This document shows positions 1 through 9,107 of a stretch of DNA of 64,000 bases, piece after piece. Source of the stretch: an uncultured Oscillospiraceae bacterium (GTDB lineage Bacteria; Bacillota; Clostridia; Oscillospirales; Oscillospiraceae); the NCBI GenBank assembly GCA_910587645.1, contig CAJUNA010000005.1, positions 62,001 through 126,000 on the forward strand, given 5' to 3'. The translations under genes were made by a program, and so were the position numbers. Within the stretch, counting starts at the first letter, position 1; the number at the start of each line of letters is the position of its first letter. Under the pieces are notes generated by a model. The model saw nothing but the letters and a program-made list of their open reading frames with translations, did no database searches and was not told where the DNA came from.

Positions 1-1368
1 AGGAGTAAAACGGTCGTTACCATGATTTCCCTGACCCTGGCGGTGGTGCTGATGAACCTGGTGTATACATTTACGAACGGCTTCGACATGGAAAAATATC
101 TTTCCGACCTGGTAGCCACCGACTTTGTCCTGGGCCACGCCGACTACTTCCGTGTCAGCGAAAACTTCCGCTTGGCGGATCAGGCGCTTCCGGAGGAAGT
201 CATCGCCCAGGTCATCTCCCAGGGCGGCATCACCGAAGGGGGCCGGGTCTACGGTCAGGAGGACACGATCCAGGCCCTTCTGCCGGAGGAGTACCTCCGC
301 CAGGGTATCAGCATCGTTTATTCTGAGGAGGAGCTGGACAGCGTTGTCGCCTCCCGGGAGCATGTGAGTGAGGACACCGTTGTAGGCAGCGCCCAGCTCT
401 ACGGCCTGGAGGACTTCATTCTCGGCGAGATAAACGTGTTGGAGGGAGATGTCACCCCCTTGTCCGACCCCAGCCGGAACGCCATCGCCGCCGTCTATGC
501 CGCCGATGACTACGGAGTGATCCATGAGGATGACAACTGCTTCAAGGTGGGGGATACCGTGACGCTCCGCTATGTGAAGGAGTGGGTGAATGTCGATGCG
601 GACACCGGGGAGGAAATCACCGCAGAGGAGTCAGTCGCCCGCTGGAACCGCGGAGAGATGAATTTCGTTCCCCGGGCCAAGGTCTATGAGGAAAAGGAAT
701 ACACCGTCTGCGCCATGATCGAGATCCCCAGAGCCCTCACTTACCGCTATACCACCCTGGGAGGCAGCAAGCTGGCGATGGGAGCGGAGCTGTTCCGGCG
801 GGACACCGGTACCAGTTCCGTCATGATCTACGCTTTCAACACTGACGAGACGGCCAGCACTGCTATGGATGCCTTCCTGAAGGACTATACGGAGTCCGTC
901 CAGCCCACCTGCGGCTACGAGAGCAAACAGCGCATGGCGGCGGAGTTCGAGGGCTTCCGGAGTATGTTCCTGACCATGGGCGGCACACTGGCAGGGATTA
1001 TCGGCCTGGTGGGCGTACTCAACTTCATCAACGCCGTGCTGACAGGCATACTTGCCCGGAAGCGGGAGCTGGCAATGCTCCAATCTGTGGGCATGGCTGG
1101 AAAGCAGATGAATACCATGCTGGTATACGAGGGGCTGTACTACACGATGCTCTCCGCCGCCCTCTCCTTGGTTCTGAGCGCCGCGCTGGGACCGCTGGTG
1201 GGATCACTCTGCTCTGCCTTTTGGTTTTTTACCTATCAATTTACCGTCCTGCCGGTTTTGGTGGTAATACCGTTATTTCTGATTCTGGGGGTCCTGATCC
1301 CTCTGTTGGTGTACCGTTCCGTTAACCGCCGCACTATTGTGGAGCGCCTGCGGGAGATAGAAAGCTGA
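1..1368 (+). CDS. ABC transporter permease, FtsX/MacB type (5' end outside window)
   Basis: The frame is open from base 1 and encodes a basic stretch (RSKTVVTM) just before a first membrane segment, which is how FtsX-type permeases begin, so the ATG at 22 is probably internal and the true start lies upstream. A long extracytoplasmic domain follows. The last ~140 residues have three membrane segments and the FtsX core (GVLNFINAVLTGILARKREL then LQSVGM). Such permeases pair with an ATPase in peptide, antibiotic or lipoprotein export; the partner would be upstream and is not visible. The stop is at 1366-1368. The family is clear; the substrate is unknown. Confidence 0.85.
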   Translation, partial: RSKTVVTMISLTLAVVLMNLVYTFTNGFDMEKYLSDLVATDFVLGHADYFRVSENFRLADQALPEEVIAQVISQGGITEGGRVYGQEDTIQALLPEEYLRQGISIVYSEEELDSVVASREHVSEDTVVGSAQLYGLEDFILGEINVLEGDVTPLSDPSRNAIAAVYAADDYGVIHEDDNCFKVGDTVTLRYVKEWVNVDADTGEEITAEESVARWNRGEMNFVPRAKVYEEKEYTVCAMIEIPRALTYRYTTLGGSKLAMGAELFRRDTGTSSVMIYAFNTDETASTAMDAFLKDYTESVQPTCGYESKQRMAAEFEGFRSMFLTMGGTLAGIIGLVGVLNFINAVLTGILARKRELAMLQSVGMAGKQMNTMLVYEGLYYTMLSAALSLVLSAALGPLVGSLCSAFWFFTYQFTVLPVLVVIPLFLILGVLIPLLVYRSVNRRTIVERLREIES

Positions 1369-1599
1369 CACGCACAATTTTGTTATTGCAGCACATTGCT
1401 TGTTGGTGGCTGCCGTCCCCAAACCCCTGTAAATCCGGGTGCTGGTGCGCCCGGGTCTTTTAACCGTCTCCGGCGTTGGAAGGGCATCTCCCCTGCGGCG
1501 GCACCATGCTGTATGCCACTAGCTCTGACCTAGCCGCCCAGCTCCGCCAGACGCCCTGGCGGCCTATACGGGAATCGGGCAGAGCAACGCCTCCTTCAA
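1369..1599. other. Gene-poor stretch before the IS3 relic
   Basis: No credible start, ribosome site or long open frame was seen on either strand. Short frames are interrupted by stops. Together with the transposase tail that follows, this looks like decayed accessory DNA rather than a regulatory region. Nothing specific could be recognised. Confidence 0.4.
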
Positions 1600-1725
1600 G
1601 GCAATGAACTTATTGATGATTTCATTTATTTTTATGACCATAAATACATCCAGCTAAAAACAGGAGTGGCGCCTTTTGCACTGCGCCACTCCACCCAAAT
1701 CTGTTCATTCCACGCCAGCGCCTGA
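1600..1725 (+). pseudogene. IS3-family (IS150-like) transposase OrfB, C-terminal remnant
   Basis: Read from base 1600, this frame gives a peptide with NELIDDFIYFYDHKYIQLK followed by TGVAPFALRHS. This is the typical end of the IS150-type integrase (NELIDEYIYFYN-ERIQLKT-TP). No catalytic DDE region, upstream OrfA or terminal inverted repeat was found, so only ~40 residues survive, ending at a TGA at 1723-1725. A perfect 10-base inverted repeat (1663-1672 with 1683-1692) lies inside it. It marks an old insertion followed by deletion. Confidence 0.7.
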
Positions 1726-1849
1726 AATTTTCAATGGCGGTGGCGTGGTTTTGTATGCCCTTTTTACAGTACTTAAAAATAGTGTTTTCCTTTAATTTAA
1801 CTCTTATCTTTTGTTAACTGGCCCGTTCACGCTGCTGGGCAAACTGGGA

Positions 1850-2716
1850 TTATTTATGCTTCCCCTGGAAAAACAGTGCCAGTGTGCCGGGGCCGGAGTG
1901 GTTCCCGATCACGGGGCCAACATAGTTGATCACCAGCTTGTCCACCTTGAACTTAGCTTGAATGGATTCTGCCAGCCCTTTGGCCTCATCTTCACACCCG
2001 CCATGGCTAATAAACACTACTGAGGGATCGTCCACCAGTTCCTCCATCTTGTCCAGCAGGGCGCTAATAGACGCCTTGCGGCCCCGGACCTTGCTAACAG
2101 GGATCAAATGCCCGCCGTCATCCACATGGAGTACCGGCTTCATTTGCAGCATAGTGCCCAACAGCGCCGCCGCCGCGCTGACCCGGCCGCCCCGTTTCAG
2201 ATGGTTCAGATCATCCACAGTAAACCAATGGCCGATATGGCCTTTGTGCTCCTCCACGAAGTCACGGACTTCCCCGATAGATTTTCCCTTCCGTTTTTCC
2301 TGGACCGCCAGATAAACCAGCAAGCCCTGCCCCAAGGACGCGGCGCGGCTGTCGCACACCAGGATCTTACTGCCGGGATGGGCCGCTTCCACCTCTCCGG
2401 CAGCAATACATGCGGATTGATAGGTCGTGGACAGCGCAGAGGAAAAGGCAATGCACAGCACATCTTTCCCTTGCCCAACCAGCTCCGTCATGGTTTCCGT
2501 GAACACGGCCACATTGATAGCGGAGGTAGTTCCCAGGGCCCCGCCCCGCAGGCGGCTGTAAAACTCGTCAGGCGCGATATCCCGGTTATCCAGGTAGTTA
2601 AAGTATTCCTTCCCCTCCATCATGAAGCTAAGGGGAAGAACTTCCAGCTCCAGTTCCGCTGCCAAAGAAGCGGGAAGGTCGCAGCAGCTATCGGTCAGAA
2701 TTACATAGTCTTTCAT
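1850..2716 (-). CDS. DegV family fatty-acid-binding protein
   Basis: The product is 289 residues, a normal DegV length. It begins KDYVILTDSCCDLP, the family signature, and has the later conserved block (FTVDDLNHLKRGGRVS, then MKPVLH and SKVRGRKAS). DegV proteins bind a fatty acyl chain and, as FakB, present it to the FakA kinase for phospholipid synthesis. No fakA is in the window. The frame is open further upstream, but the ATG at 2716 has GGAGACC before it and the family start, and the promoter lies between it and any earlier start. The gene is monocistronic. Confidence 0.9.
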   Translation of the reverse strand: MKDYVILTDSCCDLPASLAAELELEVLPLSFMMEGKEYFNYLDNRDIAPDEFYSRLRGGALGTTSAINVAVFTETMTELVGQGKDVLCIAFSSALSTTYQSACIAAGEVEAAHPGSKILVCDSRAASLGQGLLVYLAVQEKRKGKSIGEVRDFVEEHKGHIGHWFTVDDLNHLKRGGRVSAAAALLGTMLQMKPVLHVDDGGHLIPVSKVRGRKASISALLDKMEELVDDPSVVFISHGGCEDEAKGLAESIQAKFKVDKLVINYVGPVIGNHSGPGTLALFFQGKHK

Positions 2717-2782
2717 ACAAGGTCTCCATTCTCGCAAAACAATATCATCCAGACCGGTAAACAGGTCTAGCTTTTCTCTCCT

Positions 2783-2810
2783 ATTATACCACAATCTGTC
2801 CCCAGTGCAA
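2783..2810 (-). promoter_or_regulatory. Sigma-A type promoter of degV
   Basis: On the minus strand, TTGCAC (2805-2810) and TATAAT (2783-2788) are 16 bases apart, 67 bases upstream of the degV start. Confidence 0.75.
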
Positions 2811-2837
2811 GAGTGAAAATATACAGTCCTGCCAAAA

Positions 2838-2875
2838 CCACCCCTATGCAGGGACAAACGCCTGCATAGGGGTGG
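2838..2875 (-). terminator. Rho-independent terminator of the arabinose operon
   Basis: A perfect 15-base inverted repeat (2838-2852 with 2861-2875) has an 8-base loop and is followed on the minus strand by TTTT. It lies 14 bases past the araA stop. Confidence 0.9.
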
Positions 2876-2889
2876 CCTTTCGGAAATTA

Positions 2890-4353
2890 TTATTTCAGTT
2901 TCCACGCCAGATCAGCCAGGAACAAGTCGTTTTCCAGGCTCTCGACAGTGGTATCCTTGGTGATGTGGACGAACTCAATGTCCATCATGTTGGCCCAATC
3001 CTTCATCTGCTCTGCCGTCACATCGTAGCTGAGTACCGTGTGGTGCGCCCCGCCGGCGGTAATCCAACACTCCACGCCGGTGGTAAGGCTGGGTTCCGCC
3101 TGCCACATGACCCGGGCTACAGGCAGATTGGGCATGGGCAGGATGGGCTTGACACAGTGGATATCCTGGCAGATCAGCCGCAGCCGCCCACCCATGTCCA
3201 CCAGAGACACGACGATGGCGTCCCCGGCCTTGCCCTCGAACACCAGGCGGGCCGGATCCTCCCTGCCGCCAATGCCCAGGGGATGGACCTCAATCCGGGG
3301 CCGGCCCGCCGCCACGCTGGGGCAGACCTCTAGCATGTGGGCGCCCAGGCTGTATTCCTGGCCCTTTACCAGATGGTAGGTGTAATCCTCCATAAACGCG
3401 GACGCGCCGTTGCCGCCCTCGCCCATAGCCTTCATGATGGCGGTCATGGCGGAAACCTTCCAATCACCCTCGCCGCCGTAGCCGTAGCCTTGGGACATGA
3501 GGTGCTGGCTGGCCAGGCCGGGGAGCTGCTTCATGCCGTGGAGGTCTTGGAAGGTGTTGGAGAAGGCCATACAGCCCTCGGCGTCCATCATCTTCTTCAT
3601 AGCGATTTCTTCCCGGGCCTGGTAGCGCACAGCCTCCATATCCCCGGTGGCGAAGTCGTAGGACGCCCTATAGGCCTCCATCAGCTTGTCGATCTCTTCC
3701 CCGGTGACGGCGTCCATCACGGCCACCAGGTCGCCTACAGGCCAGGTGTTTACCTGCCAGCCCAGCTTGGCCTGAACCTCCACCTTGTCGCCTTCAGTGA
3801 CGGCGACTTCCCGCATATTGTCCCCAAAGCGCATGACCTTCAGCTCCTTGGACACGGCCACGCCTACGGCGGCCTTCATCCAGTCACCGATGCGCTTTTG
3901 CACGTCCCCGTCCTGCCAGTAGCCGGCAATAACCTTCCGGGGCATACGCAGGCGGGCGGCGATGAACCCATGCTCCCGGTCGCCGTGGGCGGCCTGGTTC
4001 AGGTTCATGAAGTCCATGTCGATTTCCTCGTTGGGAATCTCCCGGTTGTACTGGGTAGCAAAGTGGCAGTAGGGCTTTTGCAGGTTCGCAAAGCCGTTGA
4101 TCCACATTTTGCTGGGGGAGAAGGTGTGGCACCAGGTGATGATGCCCGCGCAGGAACCATCGTAATTGGCTTCCTTGACCACGTTGGCGATTTCCTGATT
4201 GGTCTTTGCGGTAACTTTGTAAACCAAGGGGTAGGGCAGCACCTTGCTCAGCGTCCCCGCCATTTCGGCGGCGCGGGCAGCAACGGTGTCCAGCACCTCG
4301 GAACCGTAGAGAAACTGGCTGCCCACTACGAACCAAAATTCCATCTTTTTCAA
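2890..4353 (-). CDS. araA: L-arabinose isomerase
   Basis: Converts L-arabinose to L-ribulose in the cytoplasm using a divalent metal, usually Mn. The product is 487 residues, close to the ~500 of the family. The expected metal ligands are visible: E295 in GYGGEGDWK, E322 in FMEDYTYH, H339 in SLGAHMLEV and H438 in GGAHHTV; they match E306, E333, H350 and H450 of the Escherichia coli enzyme. It is last in a minus-strand operon with a sugar importer and an FGGY kinase, and is followed by a strong terminator. The ribulose-phosphate epimerase gene araD is not in the window. Confidence 0.97.
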   Translation of the reverse strand: MKKMEFWFVVGSQFLYGSEVLDTVAARAAEMAGTLSKVLPYPLVYKVTAKTNQEIANVVKEANYDGSCAGIITWCHTFSPSKMWINGFANLQKPYCHFATQYNREIPNEEIDMDFMNLNQAAHGDREHGFIAARLRMPRKVIAGYWQDGDVQKRIGDWMKAAVGVAVSKELKVMRFGDNMREVAVTEGDKVEVQAKLGWQVNTWPVGDLVAVMDAVTGEEIDKLMEAYRASYDFATGDMEAVRYQAREEIAMKKMMDAEGCMAFSNTFQDLHGMKQLPGLASQHLMSQGYGYGGEGDWKVSAMTAIMKAMGEGGNGASAFMEDYTYHLVKGQEYSLGAHMLEVCPSVAAGRPRIEVHPLGIGGREDPARLVFEGKAGDAIVVSLVDMGGRLRLICQDIHCVKPILPMPNLPVARVMWQAEPSLTTGVECWITAGGAHHTVLSYDVTAEQMKDWANMMDIEFVHITKDTTVESLENDLFLADLAWKLK

Positions 4354-4365
4354 AGAAGTATCCTC

Positions 4366-5961
4366 CTATTTCAGATATTCCACCGCGGCTTTCTCCACAG
4401 GCATGGCCCCGGCAAACCGCTTAATATAGGCGTTGAAGCCCGCTGCGTCCGCCGGGTCGGGGGCAATCGTGGAAACCTTCTGCCCCGCGAACACACGGCT
4501 GTCCAGGAAGCCCTCCAGGCTTTGGTTTCCGGCTTTGGCCGCGCTGTAGGCGGCCAGCAGGGCCATACCCCAGGGGCCTCCTTCTCCGGCAGTCTCCATG
4601 ACGGACACCGGCGCACCCGCCGCAGCGGCCAGCATCCGCTGCCCCGCTTCCGGCGTCTTGAAATAGCCGCCGTGGCCCAGCAGGCGGTCCACCGCCACGT
4701 TCTCCCGGCCCAGAATGTCCAGGCCCAGCTTCAGCGATGCCAGGGCGGCGTAAAGCTGCACCCGGGCGAAGTTGGCAAAGGTCAGCTTCGCCTCCGGCGT
4801 CCGCGCCAGCAGGGGACGGCCTTCAACCGTACCCGCCACCGGCTCGCCGGACAGGAAGTTGTAAAGCACGTTCCCGCCGCCGTCCTTCTCGCCGTCCAGG
4901 GCAGCACGGAACAGGGCCTCGAAAATAGGCCCCTGCCCGCTCTCATGGCCCAGCGCGGCCAGCATCTCCTGGAACAAGGCCACCCAGGCGTTGATCTCAT
5001 TGGTGCAGTTATTGCAGTGAACCATGGCCACCGGCTTTCCGGCGGGGGTGGTCACCATGTCAATCTCCTCGTAGACGCGGCTCAGGGGTTTTTCCAGCAC
5101 CACCATAGCAAATACGGAGGTGCCCGCCGACACGTTGCCGGTACGCACCGCCACAGCGTTGGTAGCGGCCATGCCGGTGCCCGCATCGCCCTCGGGAGGG
5201 CACATGGGGATGCCCGCTTGCAGTGTCCCGGTGGGATCCAGCAGCTTCGCGCCCTCCGGCGTGAGGACGCCAGCCTTCTCCCCGGCAGGGAGAACCTTGG
5301 GCAGAATCTCCCGCAGCTTCCAGGGGAAGCCCTTTTCCGCCGCGATGCCGTCATACTTGGCGGCCATGCCCTGGTCGTAGTCCAGCCTTTCGCTGTCAAT
5401 GGGGAACATGCCGCTGGCCTCGCCCACGCCCGTGACCTTCTCGCCGGTGAGCTGCCAGTGGACATAGCCCGCCAGGGTGGTGAGGAAGCGGATGTCTTTG
5501 ACGTGGGCCTCGCCGTTCAATACCGCCTGATGGAGGTGGGCGATAGACCACCTCTGGGGGATGTTGAACTGGAATTTCCCCGTCAGCTCCGCCGCCGCCT
5601 GCCCGGTGGTGGTGTTGCGCCATGTCCGGAAGGGCGCCAGCAGCTTCCCTTCCCCGTCAAAGGGCAGATAGCCGTGCATCATGCCCGACACGCCCATAGC
5701 CGCCACAGAAGCCAGCTTCACGCCGTACTTTTCCGCCACGTCCTTGGCCAGGCCGGCGTAAGCGTCCCGCAGGCCGCCCCATACGTCTTCCAAGGCGTAA
5801 GTCCACATCCCGTTTTCATAGCGGTTCTCCCAGGTGTGCCCACCGGAAGCGATGGGGGCAAAGTCCTCCCCAATGAGCACCGCCTTAATGCGGGTGGAGC
5901 CAAGCTCGATGCCTAAATAAGCCCTGCCCGCTTCGATGGTTTCGCGAATTGTTGCGTCCAT
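4366..5961 (-). CDS. FGGY-family carbohydrate kinase, probable L-ribulokinase
   Basis: The 531-residue protein has the FGGY kinase layout: an N-terminal phosphate loop (YLGIELGSTRIKAVLI), the middle block GVSGMMHGYLPFD, and the C-terminal ATP-binding part around GDAGTGMAATNAV, GNVSAGTSVF and GHGGYFKTPEAGQ. Its place 12 bases upstream of araA makes L-ribulose the likely substrate, giving L-ribulose 5-phosphate. It is slightly shorter than, and clearly diverged from, enterobacterial AraB, so xylulokinase-like or other pentulokinase activity is possible. The ATG at 5961 follows AAAGGAA. The general function is certain; the substrate is inferred from context. Confidence 0.8.
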   Translation of the reverse strand: MDATIRETIEAGRAYLGIELGSTRIKAVLIGEDFAPIASGGHTWENRYENGMWTYALEDVWGGLRDAYAGLAKDVAEKYGVKLASVAAMGVSGMMHGYLPFDGEGKLLAPFRTWRNTTTGQAAAELTGKFQFNIPQRWSIAHLHQAVLNGEAHVKDIRFLTTLAGYVHWQLTGEKVTGVGEASGMFPIDSERLDYDQGMAAKYDGIAAEKGFPWKLREILPKVLPAGEKAGVLTPEGAKLLDPTGTLQAGIPMCPPEGDAGTGMAATNAVAVRTGNVSAGTSVFAMVVLEKPLSRVYEEIDMVTTPAGKPVAMVHCNNCTNEINAWVALFQEMLAALGHESGQGPIFEALFRAALDGEKDGGGNVLYNFLSGEPVAGTVEGRPLLARTPEAKLTFANFARVQLYAALASLKLGLDILGRENVAVDRLLGHGGYFKTPEAGQRMLAAAAGAPVSVMETAGEGGPWGMALLAAYSAAKAGNQSLEGFLDSRVFAGQKVSTIAPDPADAAGFNAYIKRFAGAMPVEKAAVEYLK

Positions 5962-5966
5962 TGGTT

Positions 5967-6239
5967 TTATTCCTTTCCGTCTGTCTCATCCGCGTCTTCC
6001 AGGAGGGGAGGGGCCTCTTCCTCAAGCTCCTCCGTCCCCTGGGACCGGGACCGCAGCACACCGCGCAGGGTATAGGCAATCAGCGCCGCCCCTACCAGGG
6101 CAAATACCGCTGCCGCGATGTAGAACACTACGCTGCCTGCCGCCTCGGTAAACAGGCTGTATGCCAGATAGATTAAATACCCGCCGCACAGCAGCCGCAG
6201 AAGCAAGGTCACCTGCGAGGGCTGTCCTCCCTTTGGCAT
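5967..6239 (-). CDS. Small two-helix membrane protein in the arabinose operon
   Basis: A 90-residue protein with two hydrophobic segments (about residues 9-29 and 37-60) and a very acidic C-terminal tail rich in E and D. It starts one base after the mmsB stop and ends five bases before the kinase start, so it is surely co-translated with them. No family was recognised. It could be an accessory subunit of the sugar importer or a membrane tether for the kinase; both ideas rest only on position. Confidence 0.75.
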   Translation of the reverse strand: MPKGGQPSQVTLLLRLLCGGYLIYLAYSLFTEAAGSVVFYIAAAVFALVGAALIAYTLRGVLRSRSQGTEELEEEAPPLLEDADETDGKE

Positions 6240-6240
6240 A

Positions 6241-7428
6241 TCAGCCCTTCTTCCGCTTGGACACCAGGTCTACCGTCACCGCGCCCAGCAGTACCGCGCC
6301 CTTGACGATCTTCTGCACGTTGGTGTCAAAGCCCGCCAGGGACATGCCGTTGTTCAGGATGCCCATGATGAACGCGCCAACAACCGCGCCGATGACGGTG
6401 CCGATGCCGCCGGAAGTGGCCGCGCCGCCGATGTAGCAGGAGGCGATGGCGTCCATTTCAAAGCCGTCGCCGGCCTTGGGGGTGGCGGAAGCGTTGCGGG
6501 CGGAGAGGACGATGCCGGCAAGGCCGCACAGCAGGCCCATGTTGGCGTAAACCCAGAAGAACACCTTCTTGGTGTTGATGCCGGAGAGGCTGGCGGCCTT
6601 GGCGTTGCCGCCCATGGCGTAAATCTGGCGGCCGGCTACGGTCTTGGTGGTGATGAAGTGGTATACGCAGACCACCGCCAGCATGAGGAGCAGCAGCACG
6701 GGGATGCCGTTATAGCAGGCCAGCTTGAAGAAGAAGAACAGAATGATCGCAGAGATGACCGCGTCCTTGGCAACGGACTGCCACAGGGGGATCGTGGGCA
6801 GGCCGTGCTTTTTGTTGGTCGCGATGCTCTTGAAATCCATGGCGAATACCAGAACCACGCACACAATGGCAACGATCATGGTAATCATATCCACGTTGCC
6901 CACCTTCCATGTGGGCAGGAAGCCGGTGCTGATCCAGGTATAGGAAGCGGGCAGGGGGCCTTTCGTCTGGGATTGGAGAATAACGTAGCAGATGCCGCGG
7001 CCCATAAGCATGGTGGCCAGGGTGACAATGAAGGGGGGAATGTCCAGCTTAGAGACAAAGAAGCCTACAAATACGCCGAACAGCGCGCCTACTACCAAAG
7101 ACGCCAGCATTGCCAGGGGCGTATTTACGCCAAAATCCACAATCAGCGTACCGGCCACCGCGCCGCAGGACGCCACTACAGAGCCAACGCCCAGGTCCAC
7201 GTTGCCGGTCAGTACGCACAGCAGCATGCCAACGGCCAGGATTACCACGTAGCCATTCTGCATGATCAGGCTGTTCACATTCATGGCGGAGAGGTTCTTG
7301 CCTTCCGTAATGAAGGCGAAGATGACGTAAACCGCAATCAGCGCCAGCATCATGCCGTACTGCTTCATGCTCAGATTTGCCTTTTTACCGGCGGACGCCG
7401 CCGTCTTTTCCATCATTTTGGTTCCCAT
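6241..7428 (-). CDS. mmsB: Multiple-monosaccharide ABC transporter, permease MmsB/GguB
   Basis: A 395-residue integral membrane protein of the branched-chain/ribose permease family, with about ten hydrophobic segments. Recognisable blocks are NGYVVILAVGMLLCVLTGNVDLGVGS and, near the end, GGAATSGGIGTVIGAVVGAFIMG. The family forms the channel for arabinose, xylose, galactose and related sugars with MmsA and ChvE, which are encoded directly upstream. It starts 2 bases after the mmsA stop and ends 1 base before the small membrane protein gene. The substrate here is probably L-arabinose, given araA and AraR. Confidence 0.93.
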   Translation of the reverse strand: MGTKMMEKTAASAGKKANLSMKQYGMMLALIAVYVIFAFITEGKNLSAMNVNSLIMQNGYVVILAVGMLLCVLTGNVDLGVGSVVASCGAVAGTLIVDFGVNTPLAMLASLVVGALFGVFVGFFVSKLDIPPFIVTLATMLMGRGICYVILQSQTKGPLPASYTWISTGFLPTWKVGNVDMITMIVAIVCVVLVFAMDFKSIATNKKHGLPTIPLWQSVAKDAVISAIILFFFFKLACYNGIPVLLLLMLAVVCVYHFITTKTVAGRQIYAMGGNAKAASLSGINTKKVFFWVYANMGLLCGLAGIVLSARNASATPKAGDGFEMDAIASCYIGGAATSGGIGTVIGAVVGAFIMGILNNGMSLAGFDTNVQKIVKGAVLLGAVTVDLVSKRKKG

Positions 7429-7430
7429 GA

Positions 7431-8981
7431 TTATTCTCCTTTCCTGTTGTGGGCCATGATCGTGCCCATAATGGCCTCCTGGGTCATCTCGTCCCGGGAC
7501 AGCTCACCGGCAATCTCGCCCTCGTTGATGACGTAGGTGCGGTCGCAGGTGCCGATGATCTCCGGCATTTCCGAAGAGATGATGATAACGGCTTTCCCGG
7601 CCCTGGCAAGGTCGTTGATGACGCTGTAAATCTCGTACTTCGCGCCTACATCGATGCCCCGGGTGGGTTCGTCCAGAATCAGCACATCCGGCTGGGTGAG
7701 CATCCATTTCGCCAGCACTACCTTCTGCTGGTTGCCGCCGGAGAGGGAGCCTACCGGCTGCTCCATAGTAGCGGTCTTGACGTTGATGAGACGGCGGTAC
7801 TCCTCGGCCTTGATCGCTTCCTTCCGCTCGTCCACCACGCCGCGCTCGGAGAAAAACCGCCGCAACGCCGCCAGGGACATGTTGAAGGTAATGCTGTCAA
7901 TGAGCACCAGGCCGTAGGTCTTACGGTCCTCGGAGACGTATGCGAAATTGTTGTCAATGGCGGAGCGTACGCTGCGCATATCCACCTTTTTGCCCTTTAT
8001 GTACACCTCGCCGGAAATCTTCTGGCCATAGGCGTGTCCGAACAGGCTCATGGCCAGTTCCGTCCGCCCCGCGCCCATCAGGCCCGCCAGGCCTACCACT
8101 TCGCCGGCGCGGACGGTGAGGTTGATGTCTTTGAGCACCTGCCGGCCGGCATCGTCAGGGTGGTAGACGTTCCAGTTTTTTACCTCGAAGATGGCCTCGC
8201 CGATGGGGCAGTCCTCCCGCTTGGGATAGCGGTTGGTCAGCTCGCGCCCTACCATGCCCTTGATGATGCGGTCCTCAGAGAACTCGTCCACGCCCTTGTG
8301 GAGGGTCTCGATGGATTTGCCGTCCCGGATGATGGTGATGGAATCGGCGACATAGCTGATCTCGTTGAGCTTGTGGGAAATGATGATGCAGGTCATGCCC
8401 TGAGCCTTGAGCTGAAGCATCAGCTCCAAAAGCTGGGCGCTCTCGGTATCGTTGAGGGCCGCCGTGGGTTCGTCCAGAATCAGCAGGTCCGCCTTCTTGC
8501 CCAGGGCCTTGGCAATCTCTATCATCTGCTGCTTGCCCACGCCCAGGGTGTTGACGGGTACGTTGACGTTCTCGTTTTCCAGGCCTACACGGGCCAGCAG
8601 CTCCTGGGCCTCCCGGCGGGTGCGGGTCCAGTCGATCACCCCATTTTTCTGCCGCTCGTTGCCGATGAACACATTTTCCGCCACCGACAGATAGGGGCTG
8701 AGGGCCAGCTCCTGATGGATGATGACGATACCCTTCTGCTCACTGTCCTTGATGCTGTGAAACCGGCAGGTCTCGCCGCAGTAGACGATATCGCCCTCAT
8801 AGCTCCCGTAGGGGTAAACCCCGGAGAGGACGTTCATCAGCGTAGACTTGCCGGCGCCGTTTTCGCCGCAGATGGCCATGATCTCACCACGCCTGACCTT
8901 GAAATCCACGTCATCCAGGGCGCGTACGCCGGAGAACGCTTTGACGATGTGGTTCATTTCCAGGATATACTCTTGCGCCAT
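7431..8981 (-). CDS. mmsA: Multiple-monosaccharide ABC transporter, ATPase MmsA/GguA
   Basis: A 516-residue protein with two ABC ATPase halves, as in all RbsA/MglA-type sugar ATPases. The first half has Walker A GENGAGKST (about residues 40-48) and LDEPTAALN; the second has SLSGGNQQKV and LDEPTRGIDVG. As usual for this family, the second Walker A is degenerate (GLMGAGRTE). It powers sugar import through MmsB. A stable hairpin separates it from chvE and may lower its expression relative to the binding protein. Confidence 0.95.
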   Translation of the reverse strand: MAQEYILEMNHIVKAFSGVRALDDVDFKVRRGEIMAICGENGAGKSTLMNVLSGVYPYGSYEGDIVYCGETCRFHSIKDSEQKGIVIIHQELALSPYLSVAENVFIGNERQKNGVIDWTRTRREAQELLARVGLENENVNVPVNTLGVGKQQMIEIAKALGKKADLLILDEPTAALNDTESAQLLELMLQLKAQGMTCIIISHKLNEISYVADSITIIRDGKSIETLHKGVDEFSEDRIIKGMVGRELTNRYPKREDCPIGEAIFEVKNWNVYHPDDAGRQVLKDINLTVRAGEVVGLAGLMGAGRTELAMSLFGHAYGQKISGEVYIKGKKVDMRSVRSAIDNNFAYVSEDRKTYGLVLIDSITFNMSLAALRRFFSERGVVDERKEAIKAEEYRRLINVKTATMEQPVGSLSGGNQQKVVLAKWMLTQPDVLILDEPTRGIDVGAKYEIYSVINDLARAGKAVIIISSEMPEIIGTCDRTYVINEGEIAGELSRDEMTQEAIMGTIMAHNRKGE

Positions 8982-9045
8982 TTTTTCAACTCCTTTTCCT
9001 CATACTCTTCTCACCCCGCCCCTCTGGCCCGGGCGGGAAAAACCG

Positions 9046-9073
9046 GCGGGCGGCGGCAGAAGCCGCCGCCCGC
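9046..9073 (-). terminator. Attenuator hairpin between chvE and mmsA
   Basis: A perfect 12-base inverted repeat (9046-9057 with 9062-9073) with a 4-base loop is followed on the minus strand by CGGTTTTT. Partial termination here would leave more mRNA for the binding protein than for the ATPase and permease, a common arrangement in sugar ABC operons. Confidence 0.7.
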
Positions 9074-9107
9074 GCTTTCACATCCTGTTGGCTGCGCTTC
9101 GGGGAAA

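Noticed and set aside
3337..5916. Very long plus-strand open frame (about 859 codons) opposite araA and the kinase gene.
   Set aside because: It is the antisense shadow of two well-supported minus-strand genes in GC-rich DNA; the translation is low-complexity (G, H, L, V, R rich) and has no ribosome site or family motif.
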